A stretch of 64,000 nucleotides of DNA, from the NCBI GenBank assembly GCA_014871385.1, contig CM026426.1, forward strand, positions 16,058,183 through 16,122,182. The letters run 5' to 3'. A program made the translations under genes and the position numbers. Positions 1-13,869 of the stretch are shown here, in pieces. This stretch comes from Ceratodon purpureus. Lineage: Eukaryota > Streptophyta > Bryopsida > Pseudoditrichales > Ditrichaceae. The notes beneath the pieces were generated by a model. That model did no database searches. It worked only from the letters and a program-made list of their open reading frames with translations, and was not told where the DNA came from. How positions within the stretch are numbered: position 1 is the stretch's first letter; each line of letters starts with the position of its first letter.

Positions 1-421
1 AGAGAGAGAGCCCAAAAAATGAGGGTCCGGCGGCTGGCTATCCTTAATACCTCCAACCCTAACCCTAGGCTTAAACAAAACGGCGGCAATGTCCACCTTA
101 GCCACGTGTCAATGGTTGACTAAGTCTTTGAGGGGTTTATGACTTTGACAAGTCATATGCATGACAATCTAAAGCCACCAATGTCTTTTGCAACAGCTGC
201 TCGTAATACATGTGACTCTCCACTGAGATATTTGTGACTAGAGACACTGTCGTTTGTAGCAACTTCTTTGGAATGTGTACTACATTCTAAACTCTAATTA
301 TTTTGTGCTGATGTTCATGACCATATGTAACCCTCTTGTCTTATATGAGGCACGAGGATGACATGGCACATCGGGAAGTGGAGCGTCATTAGTATAAGCG
401 CAAGAAAAAAAAACTAAGGTA

Positions 422-850
422 GTGTACCCTTCACAAATGTGCGACAAAGACTTCCACATATGGTTTCTAAAGGTTGTGATGCAGGCTCCAGAAGATAGGG
501 AGGAGGAGGTTCCGGAAGGTGTGATAGCCTTGATGCTACCTCCTTTGGGCGTAGCCAAGATGTATCACTCTATGGCTGCATATGGGAACCACATCCTTGT
601 CTGGAGTGCAGAGACACATCTTACCACCGCAAACTCGAGGCAAGCCGCAATCTTTCCCCAACTTTGTCGAGCGGGTACAAAGGATACAAATCTCTGAGCT
701 GTAGAGTTGAAGTATCTGGATCTCATAACTAAAACACCTATTTTGAGCGATGTAGTGGAAGTAGCCTCGGAGGTGGTGGTTGACGCATTAGCACGCCTTA
801 GACAAGACAATACATCAATAGATGATTTGAACTATTGCAACTCAAAGTAG
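422..850 (+). pseudogene. Unidentified coding remnant with one in-frame TGA
   Basis: A single plus-strand frame runs from the ATG at 422 to a TAG near 850 and is broken once by TGA around position 695. On both sides of that stop the translation has balanced composition. The second half is helical in character, ending with a stretch like VVVDALARLRQDNTSIDDL. TGA can be read as a decayed CGA (Arg), the pattern seen elsewhere in the window. No domain was recognised. It lies upstream of three similar plus-strand pieces (1708-3305) and may be part of the same decayed gene or transposon. The preceding 420 bases hold no gene I can support. Confidence 0.35.
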
Positions 851-1707
851 AATTGAACGAGTCCGTTCTATTGCCATATAGTTCCGAATACTCAACTTAT
901 TGGACATATCTATATATACATATATTCACACGTACTTGCATGTGTAATGAGCACCCTCATGTATTGGCCACGCAGCTCTTATTCAGTCAAAACTCCCATA
1001 CCAATAACTTGTTGACTTCTTACGTTTACCACCAACTACCAATTCATGAGATCAATGATACAATTATGAAACCGGCACTAAATCTACTCCATATTCCTTC
1101 CTAATGTAAACCCCACCCCCTTGCTTCCTCAATGAATCAAAAAAATTAATATTTTTTTCATTAATTCATTAAATAATGCATATGACCAATTCCTAATTCA
1201 TAAATGAAAAACTAGTCAGTTTCCCTCACACATTCTTTCTATAAAAAGAATATCCTAAATTCTCATACTATACAGACATAGAGAGGGCCAATATACATGT
1301 ACATTGTCTTGGACAGTGTTTATAATGTTGGGCAGCCCCTCAGAAAAATATTTACGACTGAAGGGAAAATGTGACTCAAAATACGACTACGAGAATAATA
1401 TGACTATGAATATGACTACACGTTCTGTAAGGACGTTCTTTGTTGTTCTTCTACAAAGAAATACGACCCTCCCACCAACTTTATACGATATACATGGCAA
1501 ATATGACTGCCAGTCACATATTCTTAATTTTGACCGCCACAGATAAATATGTGACTTGCAGCATGTGACTGCCAGTAGTTGCCTGTCACCGTCAGTCATA
1601 TTGTCCCAGTCATAAAGTTCCCAATATGTGGTAGTGCGTGGATTCCTGCGGTGACTACTTCGAATTGGAGTCTAGCGGTTGCGTTTATGCGTCTCCGTAT
1701 CCTAGAG

Positions 1708-1938
1708 ATGGCTAACAACATTGGAGGCACTATGATAAGGGAAGACAATCACCACTAGCAGGCATGTTCTAAGAAACTTACCAAATCTATTATTGTGAAG
1801 GACCACGGTGCGCCATTTGATGATGTCAATCCCATTATTCCGGAGGTGAAAGCAGGACATGATCTCAAAACAACGGCCACAAAGGTCAGAAGTGAGGGAC
1901 CAGTCGAGTAGACATGCCACTCATGTCAGAAGGACGAT
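1708..1938 (+). pseudogene. Unidentified coding remnant with in-frame TAG codons
   Basis: From an ATG at 1708 the frame reads a protein-like sequence (for example KDHGAPFDDVNPIIPEVKAG). It has a TAG near 1756, where the neighbouring residues suggest a former glutamine, and another TAG near 1909. The piece is too broken for automatic ORF calling but has sensible codon composition. It sits directly before the open stretch starting at 1961, which is in a different frame, so a frameshift or an intron separates them. The function is not recognised. The interval 851-1707 contains only AT-rich sequence with short chance ORFs. Confidence 0.3.
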
Positions 1939-1960
1939 GTAGCAATGGTCTAAAACTCCG

Positions 1961-2728
1961 ATGTTTGGCACTGAAGTTCCGGGTAACACTGGTGAAGCGA
2001 ATATACATCACGAAGACGGTGGTTGTAACAATGATGAAAAGCCAGAGTTAGATACTGCAACAATTGCGGACTTGGGTCACCCCGATAATACTAAAGCACT
2101 CACTACGGTGGGTGAGACAGTACCGGTATTTCCTGAAATTGCAGATATTTTAGGCAACTGGAACAATGCTACACCTGACCCCAGCCCGCTTCCGACTTTG
2201 AGCCAATTCCAAAACACAGCCCACTCAAAAAGTGATATGATTATGAGAAGGGAGGACTTTAAGCAATGTCCGAGCTTTGGACAATGGGCAAATAAAAACT
2301 CTGACGTGGTTCCAGAGAAACCGTACAAGGAGGTGTCCATTGTTGTCGTACAGAGCAATGAATTACCCGAAGCAGGGGATACAATGTCTACATGTAGGGA
2401 TCCGAGAGACGCATCCAAGGAACAGGAACAGTTGGACGTGACCCATCATTTGGTTAGCCTATTGCAGTCCTTAGGAATCGGAATTGTTTAGATTCCCGCC
2501 ACTGCAAAACACTGTGACACTGTCAGTGTCCCAGATGTGGTGGACGAGGATCCGTGGCCCCATCTAGAATTTGTTACGGTTGATAAAGTGGCCTCGATGA
2601 CTTTGCCGGATGCTTATAACCACCTCCAGATAGAGGAGCTGCAGCTTGCAATACCCGGTTGCGAGGAGAAAGGTAATGGTGCGGAGAAGGTTATATTCTA
2701 CAACGAGAAAGGAAGGAGACAGAAGTGA
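1961..2728 (+). pseudogene. Unidentified acidic ORF split by one TAG
   Basis: Two open stretches (1961-2491 and 2537-2728) share one frame and are separated by a single TAG at 2489-2491. Reading through gives about 255 residues. The N-terminal 80 residues are acidic and hydrophilic, the middle is rich in Ser/Asp/Glu, and the C-terminus ends in a basic GRRQK tail. No catalytic motif, membrane segment or signal peptide is visible. TAG is consistent with CAG decay. It may be an internal region of a plant transposon accessory ORF, but nothing in the sequence proves that. Confidence 0.4.
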
Positions 2729-3005
2729 ATTTTTCCGCTTAACGTGATTTTTTATTTTTTATTTTTTGAAGCAAGGAATTCCATTGTAGAAATAGAGTAC
2801 AAACCACAGAGGGAACCTCCGGGAAGAGTTACCAAAAGATAAGGGGACTTAAACACAACATAATGCTTAGCGTGATTTGATACGCGTAAGGACGTGTCTG
2901 GGAAATGATGTCGTCGACTTTGTCCTATCCCGTTTGTATTTCCAGTGCCCTCCTAATACACAACGTGATAACTAGTTTGTCCTGTCAAGGGTTTGTTCGT
3001 GCTAC

Positions 3006-3305
3006 TTGAGTGTGTTTGAAAGGACTACGACGTTGGAGAGGTGGGGCAGAGTCTTCTTGCAACTCGCCGCTTTGGTAGACGTGCATGATGTGAGGGAGTT
3101 GTTATTGCGATGGATCGGAGAAGATCATCGGTTCCTTTTAGTATTTCAGTACGACAGGGTAATCTACTTTGATTCATATGAGACTGGATGCCATTTCCCA
3201 GCTGGAAAGCACTCAGACTTTGTCCAGAGAGTGAGCTGTGTCTGGCAAACTTTGAGGGGTGTGAAGACTTACGACGTCCTTGTTGTGCTTCAAGAAGTAG
3301 CCTAA
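3006..3305 (+). pseudogene. Unidentified 99-residue coding piece
   Basis: This open frame of 99 codons contains a segment reading DHRFLLVFQYDRVIYFDSY. It vaguely recalls the core strand of Ulp1/SENP-type cysteine proteases, where 'W..L.V.....I..FDS' precedes the catalytic Asp, and such proteases ride on plant Mutator and CACTA elements. The catalytic His, Gln and Cys cannot be seen, so the resemblance is weak. It follows the 1961-2728 remnant in another frame with a 277-base gap. It could be the last exon of the same decayed locus. A weaker ORF at 3491-3703 was not adopted. Confidence 0.25.
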
Positions 3306-6300
3306 TAACCGAGTAATATAGGTTTGGGCATCACACCTTACGAAACGCTTTGAAATATTTGAAGGTAACTTCCTAACATGTGACACAGAGTATTGTTTTA
3401 TATATGTGTGATCAAGACTATCTATCTGATTATGCGAGATGTGTGGGTTGTCAATACCGAGCAATGAATGCAGAGGACAGAGTATAGTAGATGAAGTCAA
3501 CGTTGATGGAGCCTTTTTGGACAAAGGACGTGAACGTCCAGATCTTAACATTGGTCACCAAGGATCTGAACCAAGCCACTCGAGATGCACGGTATAGACC
3601 CCCCTTTTGCGTGTGCAGTAAGAACGTCATGTCATCATCGGAGAGCTATGGCGAGATATGTGAAGTCCCTTACCAGGATCATGTCGGAGGTCGTAACCCG
3701 TAGAGCAAGGTGTTAGTTGTAAGTTAGTGTTACACATTATGCAGCTATTAGCCTGGTTACAGTTTTTTTCCTCTTTATGTGATAGAAGGACTGCGCAAAA
3801 ACTTTTTACATCATCTTAGGAGAAGTGGAAAGTTCTGAAACTCTGCAATGATCATTTTTTTTAAATTTAAATATGTCCAAATGTAACTATTTATGTACAA
3901 AAATTTCATTTATGTCTCGGATGTGGTGTTTTGTCGTATTGTTGTTAACAGATAAGAACCTCAAAAAACATAAACGCCCACTATAAGATACTTTGTAGTG
4001 AAATAGACACCAGTGTTACAATATACCCTGACCTAAGAATATGTGATAGTATGCTAAAGGCACACTATATCCTATACATTTTTTCTCCTATGCGAAGTCA
4101 GATAATTCAAGATAGACGTTTTTTTTCCAAAAGTAGTAGTGAGTCAAATTCATAATTAGTTGCGCTAAGTGCGGGAAATGAAGAATTCATATTCAACAGT
4201 TCAATTACTTATAGGTATAAGTTCATCCAAAATAAAATTAAAAAATTTGGAAATTGGAGAATGTAAATAAAACAAAGATTAAAAAAAAGGCACGTAAGAA
4301 TCAAACGTTTTTAAAGCAAAGGGAACCCAAGTTCTAGAAATGGAATATATACTAATACAAAGATTGAGAAGGAAATACAAAATAAAAAACAAATAAAATT
4401 AAACCATGAAATTTTAAACAAATTGAGAAGAATTTCTTTTAAAAACAAAATAAAAAATTATCGTACGATAAAACTATAAGAGAGATTGGATAATAAAAAA
4501 ATAAAAATAAAATTAAAAAAAATAAAAAACTATAGAATATTATTTTTATAAAAAGTACTTGACATAATACAATAATTCATACGAAAATAAGTGATACTAA
4601 AAGAACACAACAAAGTAACATGTCGTTAAATGTCAATCTTTAGTTATGGACTATGTTCTGCATTTGATAATCTATAGCGTTTGTTAACGTGAATAGACGA
4701 ATTGTTACAATGTTTTGAACATAGCCGCTTCTGTGATATAGAACCAAACATTGTACGGTTTATGTGGCTCGGACTGTGATTCTTGCTTGTGTAATGTATC
4801 AATTTGTTACAAGAGTTGCAGTTATAGGTGGCGCAACATTCGCTATGCATGGGGACACAACATGGACAAAGGACAATAGTGTCACGTATGCCACACAAGA
4901 GAGAATGTCTAGTATTATATTAAATAAGTTGTGTCACACAAATTTCAAATATATTTCCCAAATGTGCAAATACTTGCCAAACAAATATACGGGCCGTATC
5001 AGCGTATATGAAGAATTTGGAACCCCATTGATTCTGCATGATTTCAGTGCAATTTCTAATATTTCAAGGGTGCGTGTATTTTTCACATTGATTCTGCATC
5101 GCTGCGTCATGCATCGCAATTGCACTGTTAAGACATCATGATCGTACAAACAGATATAGCATTGGTCCAATACGATTGATACATCTATTGAAAACGTGTG
5201 AAATCTTCACTGTAAACCGTTGTCAAATGTCGTGTTTTAATTGTCTTTATAAATACACTAATTTAGTGCGTTTCCGTGCGACATCATCTTTTCCATATCA
5301 TTTTAAAAAATTAAATTTTTTGGTAAATAAAAATAAATAAAAAATTAAAAAGATGTGTAATACGCTTACTCTCTTGTTGCTCCATCTACCCAACCTGCCC
5401 AACCCACGGCTACAGCAAATTCCACCATGACTTCTCAACCTCTTGAAATATCAGAAACTCCTCACTCCTCGGTCTACAAGTCAATCTCCTAACCACCGGA
5501 CCACCGCAAGCACCACCTCAAATACTTGATGAACATACTCAAACTATTTTAGTAGTTATACAATAAGAAACCATTGGCAATTTTTTCCCATGTCTTAATT
5601 CAAAAAGATTCAAATTTTTCTTGCACTACAACATGCAGGCCTTTTTCTACATCTACAAATTTTTTCAGAATTTTTTGAAATATTTTTTTTGGGCCAAAAT
5701 CGTCATGGCTGTGAGCTGTTTTTTTTTCCCCTAGGGAACTTTGAATGTTTTAACTATGTGAAAAAAACTTTTTTTCCAGAAATATTTTTTACGCTAGATT
5801 ATGCAGGACATTATCTATATTTTTTAAGAATATTTTTATTTTTTTTGTTTTTTTGGCCATGGCTATAAGTTTGTTTTTATTTTCCCAGCTGACTTTGCAT
5901 GTTTTTAACTATGTAACTTTTATTTTTTTCCAAAACATTTTTTTGCACTAGATTCCAAAATATTCCAAAAGATTCTAAAAGATTCCAAAAATAATATGAA
6001 AATATTGTACACGGATTCTGTAATGCACAACGTCCGTACAGAAACAATGTTTTTTTCATAACCATTGAAAATACACTACATTAACATCCTAGTAATGCAT
6101 GTCATTTCCGTAATACAACGACACTTCTGAATACACGTATGACGTGCGGGATCAGTATTCAACGATTTTGCACACTTTTTGTAAATAATTTGATAATCAC
6201 AAGAAAAAAGCTTGTGTGAAAAGCTTATCAAACTATGTTTAACACTTATAAATAATTGAGGTCGGATAGAAGACATACAATGGAGTGATTCTGAATATAT

Positions 6301-7968
6301 TTCAAAAAATATTTCCTTAAAAAATAAAAAATTAGAGATCTATAAGAGGTTCTATGGAGATACCATGATATTATGGTATATCATTTTTATTTATATACCT
6401 TCAAATTTACATGGTTATCTTACATTTATTCAAAAAAATTAAAATAAAATAAATACATAAAAAATGAAGTTGATCTTTACGCCAAAATTTGATTGATTAT
6501 TATTAAAAAATTAGTCAACATTGTACAAATGAATCAGTTTTTCCACAGTTTTCAAATTTTCAAAAAAATTGATAAAATTAGGCATGCCTATCTAGATACC
6601 TAACATAGTCTTCTTTAAATCATCAAAAATAAGAAGGTTCTTTAATGCAAAAAATTTACTCTGATAGGATTATAGTATTACCAACCTACCCATAAAGGTG
6701 CAAAGCAAATATCATATTTTATCACATTTCTAAAGACTTGGAATGACAAATTTTTAATTTTCTTTTCCTTTGGTTTCTTAGTTCAAAAACCAAGAACAAT
6801 TTTCATCTTTTAATAAGGTCAAACAAGAAATTCAATTTATGAAATACTAATTTGGATTAAAATCTTCTACTATGGGACCTTTAGGACCTTTTCTATTGTG
6901 AGATCTTTTTAAAATGGCATGTCTTTAAAAAGTTAGTACATAAGTAAATAATGTCTTCTTCATTGTGATGACAATAACTCCTTTAATCTTGGAAGTATAC
7001 AAATTTCTTTGTACAAAGAATTAAAGGTACAACTGTTTAGATTTATTTTTATGCTAATCTCCCAATCTGTTGATAATATATGAAATTGTGCTATTAAACA
7101 CACCTAAGATGATAGTATACGACATTGTGCTTATTTCAATATGCTGCCAATGTTGAAGTTTGATTGTTTGGACACCGGATAGTCATAGAATAATTAGGGA
7201 TGACATTCATCCAAGCTTGGAGAAATAGAATAAAATTCGATGGTTTGTTTATTTTGTGCATGAATGGATTTTGCAGAAAGGGGATGATATGTAAATTTTT
7301 TATGCGTAATTTGTACTTTGGTGATTCACAAAAAAATTAAAAGATTTCAATTCAGAAGGTGATCTTAAAAATAAACTCACTCTATTAGATATTCCAAAAA
7401 AATGTACAAAAATCAACACCAACTATGGGTGGGTGACATATTTTTTTTGTAGATTGAATTGCACAATTTAATAATTTGTTGTGGATTTCATTACTACATT
7501 TTAGCCCACAACAAAAAATGAACCTATAGATTGTCAATTTCTTTTTGGTTATTAAATAGATAAATTTAATTTAATTCAAAGAAATATTTTAAAATGATTG
7601 ATAATACCAAAAATATACATAACTATACAAGAATAGTCTAAAATTCATGATCTACAAATTTAATTTTCACATCAATACACATTTTTTTCTTCTGCTTAAA
7701 CATTATAATGATTTTTACAATTATACAAATCTGAAGAGGAATTGGACTCTTTAGGATTATAATGAATATCCTACCAAATTTTTCAAATAACAAAACTTGC
7801 ATGTTTTTATTATGTAATAATGTTTTTGCTACCAGCAACAAAATCATAATTAATGGACACCATTATACCTCCATTTATATTAGGTAGACCCACTTTAATG
7901 GATATTTGTGTATTCTTGCAATCAAATCAAAACTAATGGAATTGACACCTCATTTTTTGCGTCAACAG
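3306..7968. other. AT-rich interval without supported genes
   Basis: About 4.7 kb dominated by A/T homopolymers and short AT motifs. ORFs of 60-125 codons at 4644-5170 overlap on both strands and have no coding character. T-rich runs at 5640-5990 include repeated 'gattccaaaa' motifs. A tRNA-like box-A word on the minus strand near 5470-5515 lacks a partner box B. I see no gene here. Confidence 0.6.
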
Positions 7969-10900
7969 AGAGTGATGGAGAAATACGGGAAGTACAGTAA
8001 AGGGTCTTCATTGAGACCAACGCCTCCTTACATGTTTGGCTTGCCAAATGTATGCAGTGGAATTCCATCACTTGAATTCACTCATCTAAAACTTGGAAAT
8101 GCATCAGGCCCCCCTTCAGAGGTATGCCGAGACCCAGCTGAGAATATTTTACTGTTTGCCACAGTAAAATTGATTCAATACAGTAAAAAATTATAATAAA
8201 GTCTTAAATCAAATAACTTCTTGAATATAATAACTTCTTGAATATAATAACTTCTTCAAAAGAATTTTAAAATCCCATCAACCTAGTGTATCTTTGGGTA
8301 AACTATAGATTGGTGATTTAAAATTGACTATTTATACAAAATTTTGATTGATTCAAGGTATTCTGACATCTACAATAAGCTTGATGGTTCTAAGTGTGAA
8401 ACTTATAGTGTATTTGTCAGCTCACTTAATATAATGTTCATTTATTTTGTTTTATAAATAATTCCATTCCATTGAAACTCTACAAGAAGCCTGTTGATTT
8501 TAAATACAAATAAAGATGGTACAAAATATAAATTTATCCTACACTAATTACATTCTAAATACAATAGGAATTTCAACATTTAAGAACCATTAAAATCATT
8601 GCAAACATCACTACACTATAAATCTTGTGTAAATTAGCCAATTTAATACTAGTGATGTATATTATATTTATAATAGGGTAGAAGTATCTTAAAACTAATA
8701 AAAACTGTTCATTTATTCTAAAGTCTATCACTAAATCAAATTAGTGTATGACCTTAAACCAGTTTTACTCAATAAAAAAGTAACAGTCAACAATAGTTTT
8801 GAACATTTACTCTATATTTAATGGGGTGGTTGTCAATCCATCTTGGTTAATGTTGAGCCTATATAAAAATCGGAGGTATATTAAACTTTTTGCTAAAATT
8901 TTGTAACAATTGAATTTTGCAAATATAATTATTATAAATATGTACTTTTTATGGTTTCTTCCCGATTGTCTTAGAGAATTACGTTCAAAATTACATTTCG
9001 ACTTACGAGATGCTAAACTCCATATTTTCAATTTTTCACGGATTATGGTATTTTCACTTCACATCAAGTCAAATCCACATGTTGTTTCAAAGTAGCTCTG
9101 TCACTTAGTTGTCATAAAGCTGCATATTAAACAATAAACAAATATTTATGAACAACAAATGATGAAAAAGTATTAATGTATAGTAAATTCTTTGCACAAA
9201 ATACGTTGTGGTCTTTGAAGCTACCACATGTGACAACATGGGTTTTCATGTGCCAGTAAGTACGGATATACCTTTCTTTATCTTGGAGGACTACTTTGGA
9301 ACTTCCAATAATTTATGGATATTGATTTAAATAAAATGCGCCCTTGGTAAATTTTCAATCTTGTTCAAAAAACTTCTTGAGTATAATAAGTTTTTAATTT
9401 TATTAAATAAATCAACAAATAAATAATACGAAAGGAGAGGCCCGGCAAGAATTAATGATGCACACTAGTCATGGAGATCCTTAAAACATGTATAGTATAA
9501 TCAAACTTATGAAGAGATGATATCTAAAAGTTGCTTACACTCTTTACTTGCAAATGTAGAAGACATAGATATTTTTCTTTAAGTGTCTTTTGTCATTTTG
9601 TTGAATTATAATTCATGTTTATTTACTTGATCCCTCATTGGCCGCATGCCTAGAATGTGTTTTTGAAAATTTGGGCACAATCTTACAATGTCAATTTTAA
9701 ATATGATTTTCCAAAAAGGAATTTAGATATAGAGAATTGCAAGAGGTTTGTAGAAACATAATTTTTTTTACACTAGATATTTGAAAAAAAAATTATGGTG
9801 CCCAAAGTGGACTTTTTATTATTTGGGTAACTCCAAAATTCTTACTTCACTCCTCAACTACCGCTAGGATTTTTTATACAAGTAATTCTCATGATTTCCT
9901 TTGAGATTATAAATTAAACAATAAAAAATAAAATAAAATAAAATTTATAGTAGGAAAAATTTATTCTATAAAGAGTCAAATGTTTTTCATCTTGTTTTGG
10001 TCAAAATGCAAAACAACTTTTTCTTTATCACATAAAAGATAGAGATTTTTTTTCCCCTTCTCTTTTTTTTTTTTTTTTTTGACTTCAAGAATAGATTAAA
10101 AACAAAATTGACCGCATGAACTCATACCATAATAAAAAAATAGATTATCAAAAACATAAAATGAGTATTAAGAATAATATGAGTCCATGTTCTTCACAAT
10201 GCTACACCTTTTTTCTACTTCTAAAATACGGTGCACAAATAACTAACACCATACTAGTACAAAAGCCCAACTTACATAATGCAAAATATTCATATATAGA
10301 GAAATCAAAGCATGTTGATTATATTTAGAATGGATTAAAAAACTATGTTTTTTTTTTCAGGTTCTACTATCTTTTAATTTATGCACTTATATTTATAGAA
10401 CATTTTTATTCTGAATCTTCTAGAAGTCTTATGTATTATCTTCTCGTTGGAGATGCGAAGAAAGCTTTATTTTTGGTTGGTCCACTCTTGCTTTAAAATT
10501 GACAGCTCTTGGAGTGTTTTTGATAAGAAATGATCACGTCCAATTAGGGATTAATATTTGAAGAGTGTGAGTATTCTTTCATATTGGGAACACTTGCACA
10601 TCTATTTTGCCATATTATATACGGTTATTGGAAAAGTATTCAACATATAATCCTTTTGTTTTTGCGTCATAAAGTTAGTGTAAGTTGTATTAGAAGAAAC
10701 CATGGTATGATCCATGAACTTAGTTCAGTCTTAATTCAGATGAGTGTATACTTTGTGATAAAAGGGAATCAAAGGAACCTTTAGATAGTGAAGGCTACCT
10801 TTAGAAGAAAATTAAACTTTGTTGGATGGTTATGAGTTTGATGGATTTTCAGTTAACTAACATTTTTATTCACAAATATTACACCAAAGTATCTTTTGTG

Positions 10901-13869
10901 ATAATTTGGTTGTTTTTGAACTTAGAAACCAAATTTTGTATATTCCTATCTAGTATTTCTTCTAAAAGGACTTTACAAATAGTACAACACTATACAATAT
11001 GCTAAAAATGCACAAACTATAATCAAATCGTAATGATTTGGAATTGATTTTTGTTGTTGAAAGATGGTCACCATCAGTACATTGGGACCAATGGGACCTC
11101 AATTAGTTCGTATCGTGGAGCAAGTTGGAAAGAACTTACCACAAATCATAATCCACGAAGTCCGCAAGATAGTAAGAATTTCAGTCCTTCTTTTCTTTGT
11201 GCAAACAATAGGCCTACACATTAAAATCATCTTGAAATTTATTGTAGATTTGGCATAGCATCTTTTAATTTGACATCTAAAATAGTATTGTTATTGTTTG
11301 GAAATGACACACAACCTTGCACAAAAGAAATTACATGAATTGTGGTAATTGCCGTTTGTGAGTTTGATGATAGTTTAAGTGACATTTATGGTTTTTAATC
11401 TACAATTCTTAACTTTCAAAGAAAAATCTATTAATAATGATTTTTATATATACAATCAATCAATTGAAAGTCAAGCACTTCAATTCAGTCCGTAGGTGTA
11501 ATAGCAACCCAAATTGGTTTTTGTAATTTTGTAAAATGAACTTTGCATGTAATCTAAAGCTTTAGATCATGGTAAAACATAAAAAGATAACAATGTAGTT
11601 CTACAAAAGATATTAGCTTAGGTATTATTTGGTTCTTTTAGAAATTGTGATATAAAAATTATATGCTCTTCATTGCTATATATACTAGTATTTTATGAAA
11701 ATGAAAAATGATTGTATTTGCAAAGGATCTGACATGTTCTTCTAACTAACCATTCATGCTACATTGCATGTACATTATGTGAGCAAAGAAACAATGTGAT
11801 TTCAACCATTTGACAACAAAAAGTGTCATTTTTGAAGGTCACGTTTATTAAAAGTCTCGTTTAGATGTCAAAAATTCCCTAGAAACATATATACAACAAA
11901 AGTTAATCCTACAATCAAAAGGACTACAACCCCAAAATCAATATTATAGTTCATATGCTATATTTGTTTCTTCTTGATTCAAGCATATACATCCATTGAA
12001 ATGCATTTAAAGACTAAAATTGGCATATATTTGCAAAACAAGGCTTTGAGTTGAAAAACTTATATTTGATGACCTACCAAATAGCTACTGTTTCCTTACG
12101 TAGCCACAATGTCATTTTGAGATATTGTAATAATGTCACGTATTTTGACATTTGTTCACATTTTGAATAAAACACATTTATCTATCCCAATTCAAAACTA
12201 TTTACATCCAAAATTTGTGTCTTTGTCCAATGATTTAAAGAGAATGGAAGTCATTCGATGAGAACATTTTGATGATTTCTATTTTATTTTTGGCCAGGTT
12301 GATTTCTAATTTATGCAATTTGGTGACAGAAGTTATATGTATTTTTTAAATAAAAACAAGCTTGATTGGACGAAGACACAAATTATATATATGACATTGA
12401 GTTTATATTGCTATTTGATTAGAATAACCTTCTGTAAAATATAAAAGCTGGTAGGTATAAAGGAAGCATGTTGACCATATGATGAATTATTGTACACTTA
12501 TTTGGTGACAAATGTAAAATCGTTATAAGTTATTATTGCCTAAATCAACATTAAATTCAACACTTCACATTCCACACTTGGAAACAACTTCTTGTATCCA
12601 CAATATCCACTCAGTGTTTTAGCATCAAATAAAAGATAGAATCAAAGAAATAACTACACTAATTTGAATATAGATAATGCTTTCAAGTTCAAAAAATTGA
12701 TAAAGTTTTCAAGTATTACTCATCAATGGAGTAGTGTTTATGATGTTGAATTTTATTCAATCACACATCTTGATCATTATATCCCATGCCTTGCTGCAGG
12801 CAGCAACTGGTCCTCAAAGAGAAGATTCTTCTACTTGTTTATCATCTGGAAATGAAGGGCCTAACCGCTATCTTCCTTCATCTTCTCAAAATTATTAGTT
12901 AAAACTATAGTTTATTGTATTGACCATAGCATAGATTTTATTTATTTCATCGTCTAATTCACCCAAAAAATGTAAACATTACACAGATGCTATGAACACA
13001 GTACTGCATCTACTGAGAAATTAGATGTTTGAAAAATTTGGGAAAACAGGAGGAGCACATGATGGAGAGAAAAATGGGAAGAGTGGGCGGGGCGGGGCAG
13101 GGCGGCTGGGGGTGGGGAAAGGGGCACACTCAATAGAAAAAAGAGATAAAAAAGTGGAGAAAATAATAGGGATATGTGACTCAACACCGCATTATGAACT
13201 TCAGCCTTAAATTTTGATTTCTTTCAGAGACTCTTTCATCGGTGTTTTTCAAATTAATAGCTCATTTTTAAATTTTATATATAATTCTGAAAATTTAAGA
13301 ATTTTTTAATTCCTTTCGTTTTCACTGTAGTTTGGGGTTAGAATCTTCAATTTTAATGTATGTGATGCTGATCTATAATTCAATTTTAAATTCTATATTC
13401 ATAGATTTTCTTTTAAAAATTACACAATACATAACTTTTTGTTGTCTTGTAGTAAATTTGACTAACTACTTTCATATCAATTATCAATAATTTTCATAAG
13501 TAATTCAATTTTAATGCTAAATTCCACTCATTTATCTAATTGCACAGTTTAAATAATCTCTTTCATATATATATATTATAAATACATATCATATTAAAGA
13601 GGTTTACAGGTATGTAAATGCACTGATTTCTTTCACTTTTACTTCAGGAAATAAAAAATAAAAATAGAGTTATGGACAGTTGTTCCTATTCTTCAAATGA
13701 AAGAGAGTTGAAATGTGGTCTTCATCCTATCATTGCGTATTCACCTGCATCTAGACCATCTTTAAGTGAAGCAGAGGTTCAAACGGAATCTCTAGTAATT
13801 AAATTGAAAGAAAGAGAAAGTCATCTATCTGGTCATGGGCCCTACCGAATTGATCGCATTAAAGGATAG
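7969..13869 (+). other. Possible long-intron gene locus (exon-like islands)
   Basis: Four islands of better codon composition lie in very AT-rich DNA. (1) 7969-8121, 51 codons, is open only in one frame and bounded by a CAG acceptor and a GAG|GTATGC donor. (2) 11064-11171 ends in GTAAGA; one of its frames reads a Ser/Asn-rich stretch with two leading bases. (3) 12804-12898 follows a TTGCTGCAGGCAG double acceptor and ends in TAG; its phase fits island 2. (4) 13648-13869 follows ACTTCAG and ends in TAG, so it could be an alternative last exon. Exon 1 and island 2 do not join in phase, so at least one exon is missing or the joins are wrong. No family was recognised. Introns of 1.6-2.9 kb would be long but possible in a large plant genome. 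Confidence 0.35.
8213..8263. repeat. 17-bp tandem repeat, three copies
   Basis: The unit AATAACTTCTTGAATAT occurs twice exactly and a third time partially, head to tail. It lies just after the putative donor at 8122, inside what would be an intron. Confidence 0.8.

Noticed and set aside
55..75. Telomere-type repeat CCCTAACCCTAGG
   Set aside because: Fewer than three units, with no extended array.
5440..5515. Minus-strand SINE or tRNA remnant
   Set aside because: Only a box-A-like word (GGTCCGGTGGTTAGG) is visible; no box B follows at a suitable distance.
7969..8121. MADS-box K-region (MEKYGKYS)
   Set aside because: Eight residues of resemblance to the start of a K domain, with no leucine heptads following and no MADS domain in the window.
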